This document shows positions 58,701 through 61,473 of a stretch of DNA of 64,000 nt, piece after piece. Numbering within the stretch: the first letter of the stretch is position 1; every line of letters starts with the position of its first letter. Origin of the DNA: Conchocele bisecta (lineage: Eukaryota > Mollusca > Bivalvia > Lucinida > Thyasiridae); assembly GCA_029237695.1 (NCBI GenBank), contig CM055274.1, forward strand, positions 68,934,828 to 68,998,827, in the 5' to 3' direction. The position numbers were made by a program, and so were the translations under genes. The notes beneath the pieces are model-generated. The model saw only the letters and a list, made by a program, of their open reading frames with translations. It was not told the origin of the DNA and made no database searches.

Positions 58701-61442
58701 TCTCGATATAAATAATCCGTTCTGATGTTGGGATTTTCCTCCCAATGCAGCAGGTTAAATACAGGATCCAACCCGTTGGCCCAGCCTTAAATGACCTTAG
58801 CTATTGATAGGCCATTAAACACCAACAAACAAACAAACAAACAAACAAACAAACAAACAAAATAGTCATTTTTGTACGCCTGTTTGAAAAAATGGGACGT
58901 ATTATGTATGCATCTTGTACGGGCGGGCGGGCGTTCACAGCTTGTCCACGCAATAACTAGTCTACTTGACGGATTGTAACCAAATTTGGTATACATGTTT
59001 ATCACGGCAAGACTAAGAAGCCTATTGATTTTGAAAAATTTCCGATGACATATCTCCCCTTGGCGGCCATTTTTTTATTTTCACACTCTGTATCCTTGTC
59101 CACGCAATAACTCAAGTTATGCTTCACCATTCGTAACCAAATTCGGTATACATGTTTATCACGGCAAGACGAAGAAGCCTATTGATTTTGAAAATGTTTT
59201 GATGACTTACCTCCCCTTGGCGGCCATTTTTAGCTCACCTGAGCGAAGCTGATGTGAGCTATTGTTACCGCAATGTGTCCGTCATCCGTCGTCGTCCGTC
59301 GTCGTCCGTCCGTGAACATTTTCAAACGTCTTCTCCTTGGTAACCATTGTGCCTATAGTCGCCAAACTTCATGGTCATGGTAGGGGGATTACAAAATTGT
59401 TAAAATGATGTCATTACGTAATCCAAGATGGCCACCGTCTAAAAATAGCACAAATTCTTCAAAAATCTTCTTCTCAAGAACCGCCAACCGGATTTCGACC
59501 AAACTTGGTAGGAATGATCGATGTACAATGCTCTTTCAAAGTTGTTAAAATGGTCACCCCAGGGTCAAAAATGGGTGTGGCCCGTGGGGTCAAATTGGGG
59601 TCAAATTTTATTTTTGACCGAATATGGTCATGTCATATATCAAATCGAAGGTATCAACGAGGCGATCACTCTGAAATCGGATTGTTATGTCATCCAAGAT
59701 GGCCGCCGAAATGTCAAAAGGTCGTTCTTTTATTAGAGATTTCAAAATTCTTCTTCACATGAACCGCTTGGCCCATGGTAGAAAAACCTAAAAGTTATGG
59801 TCCATGGGTGAAGCATTTTCAGACTTGTTAAAATGGAAGTCATCGCTAATCCAAGATGGCCGCCGTTTAAAATAGCATAACTTCTTAAAAAATCTTCTTC
59901 TCATGAACTGCTTGCCGGATTTCGACAAAACTTGGTAGGAATGATAGATGTACAATGCTCTTTCAAAGTTGTTAAAATGGTGACCGCGGGGTCAAAAATG
60001 GGCGTGGCCCGTGGCGTCAAATTGGGGTCAAATTTTATTTTTGATCTAATATGGTCATGTCTATATCAAATCGAAGATATCAAAGAGGCGATCCGCTCTG
60101 GTACATTTTTTGTCGAAATTGGATGGTCATGTCATCCAAGATGGCCGCCGAAAGGTCAAAAGGTCGTTCTTTTATTAGAGATTTAAAAATTCTTCTTCAC
60201 ACGAACCGCTTGGCCCAATGTGGCCAAACTTCACAGTTATGGTCCATGGGTGAAGCCTTTTCAGATTTGTTAAAACTGAGGTCGTCGCTAATCCAAGATG
60301 TCCGCCATCTAAAAATAGCACAAATTCTTAAAAAATCTTCTCATGACCCGCCGGCTGGATTTCGACGAAACTTGGTAGGAATGATTGATGTAGAATGCTC
60401 TTTCAAATGTGTTAAAATGGTGACCCCGAGGTCAAAAATGGGCGTGGCCGAATATGCTCATGTCATATATCAAATTGAAGGTATCGATGAGGCGATTGCT
60501 CTGTTGCAATATTTGTCGGAATCGGATGATTATGTCATCCATGATGGCCGCCAAAAGGTCCATTTATTTGAGATTTTGAACTTCTTTTTCTCAGGAACCA
60601 CATGGCCGATGCTGGCCAAACTTCATAGTAAGTTAAGATCCTTGGGTGAAGCATTTTCAGATTTGGTAAAATGAGTCATCGCTTAATCCAAGATGACCAC
60701 CATCTAAAAATAGCACAATTTTTTAAAACACATATGAACTCAATGTCACATTCTCCTCCGGTTTTCATGGAGTCAGGTGAGCGAATTAGGGCCATCATGG
60801 CCCACTTGTTTATTTTCCCACTCTGTATCCTTGTCCACGCAATAACTCAAGTTCTACTTCACTAATTGTAACCAAATTTGGTATACATGTTTATCACGGC
60901 AAGATGAAGTAGCCTATTGATTTTGAAGAATTTCTGATGACTTATCTCCCCTTGGCGGCCATTTTTAATTTTCGCACTCTGTATCCTTGTCCACACAATT
61001 ACTTGGTTTAATGGTGATAATTCAGTTGTCCGGTGAAAATACAGAAATATGGTAAAATAAAGTGCAACCTCTCTAATCCAGACACCAAGAAAATATATCT
61101 GATCTAATTTTGAGAAGTTTCTTGGTAATACATCTCAGATAATAATGCATGTTCATGATTGCGAAAGACTTAAGTGTGTCCCAGAATGGTCATACGCAAA
61201 TTTCAGTGAGATACAGTGGAACATCACTAAACCGGACACCCCGGGGACCTCCCAGGGTGTCTGGTTTAGTTATTTCAGTTGAGAACTGATTGTAAAACTT
61301 TCTGAACATAATACTCTGTGCTCGTGCTGGAAATCAGTAAATTTGATTGAGACTGAGCTGAATATGAAATACAAACCCCTTCCATAACAAAATGCATCCA
61401 AATACACTGTTCTTGTGATATATAGATTTTGGGATCCCCCCC

Positions 61443-61473
<31 letters not shown>

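Noticed and set aside
60051..60674. 207-codon frame in element A4
   Set aside because: It runs across diverged A-family units; the equivalent frame is closed in A1, A2 and A3.
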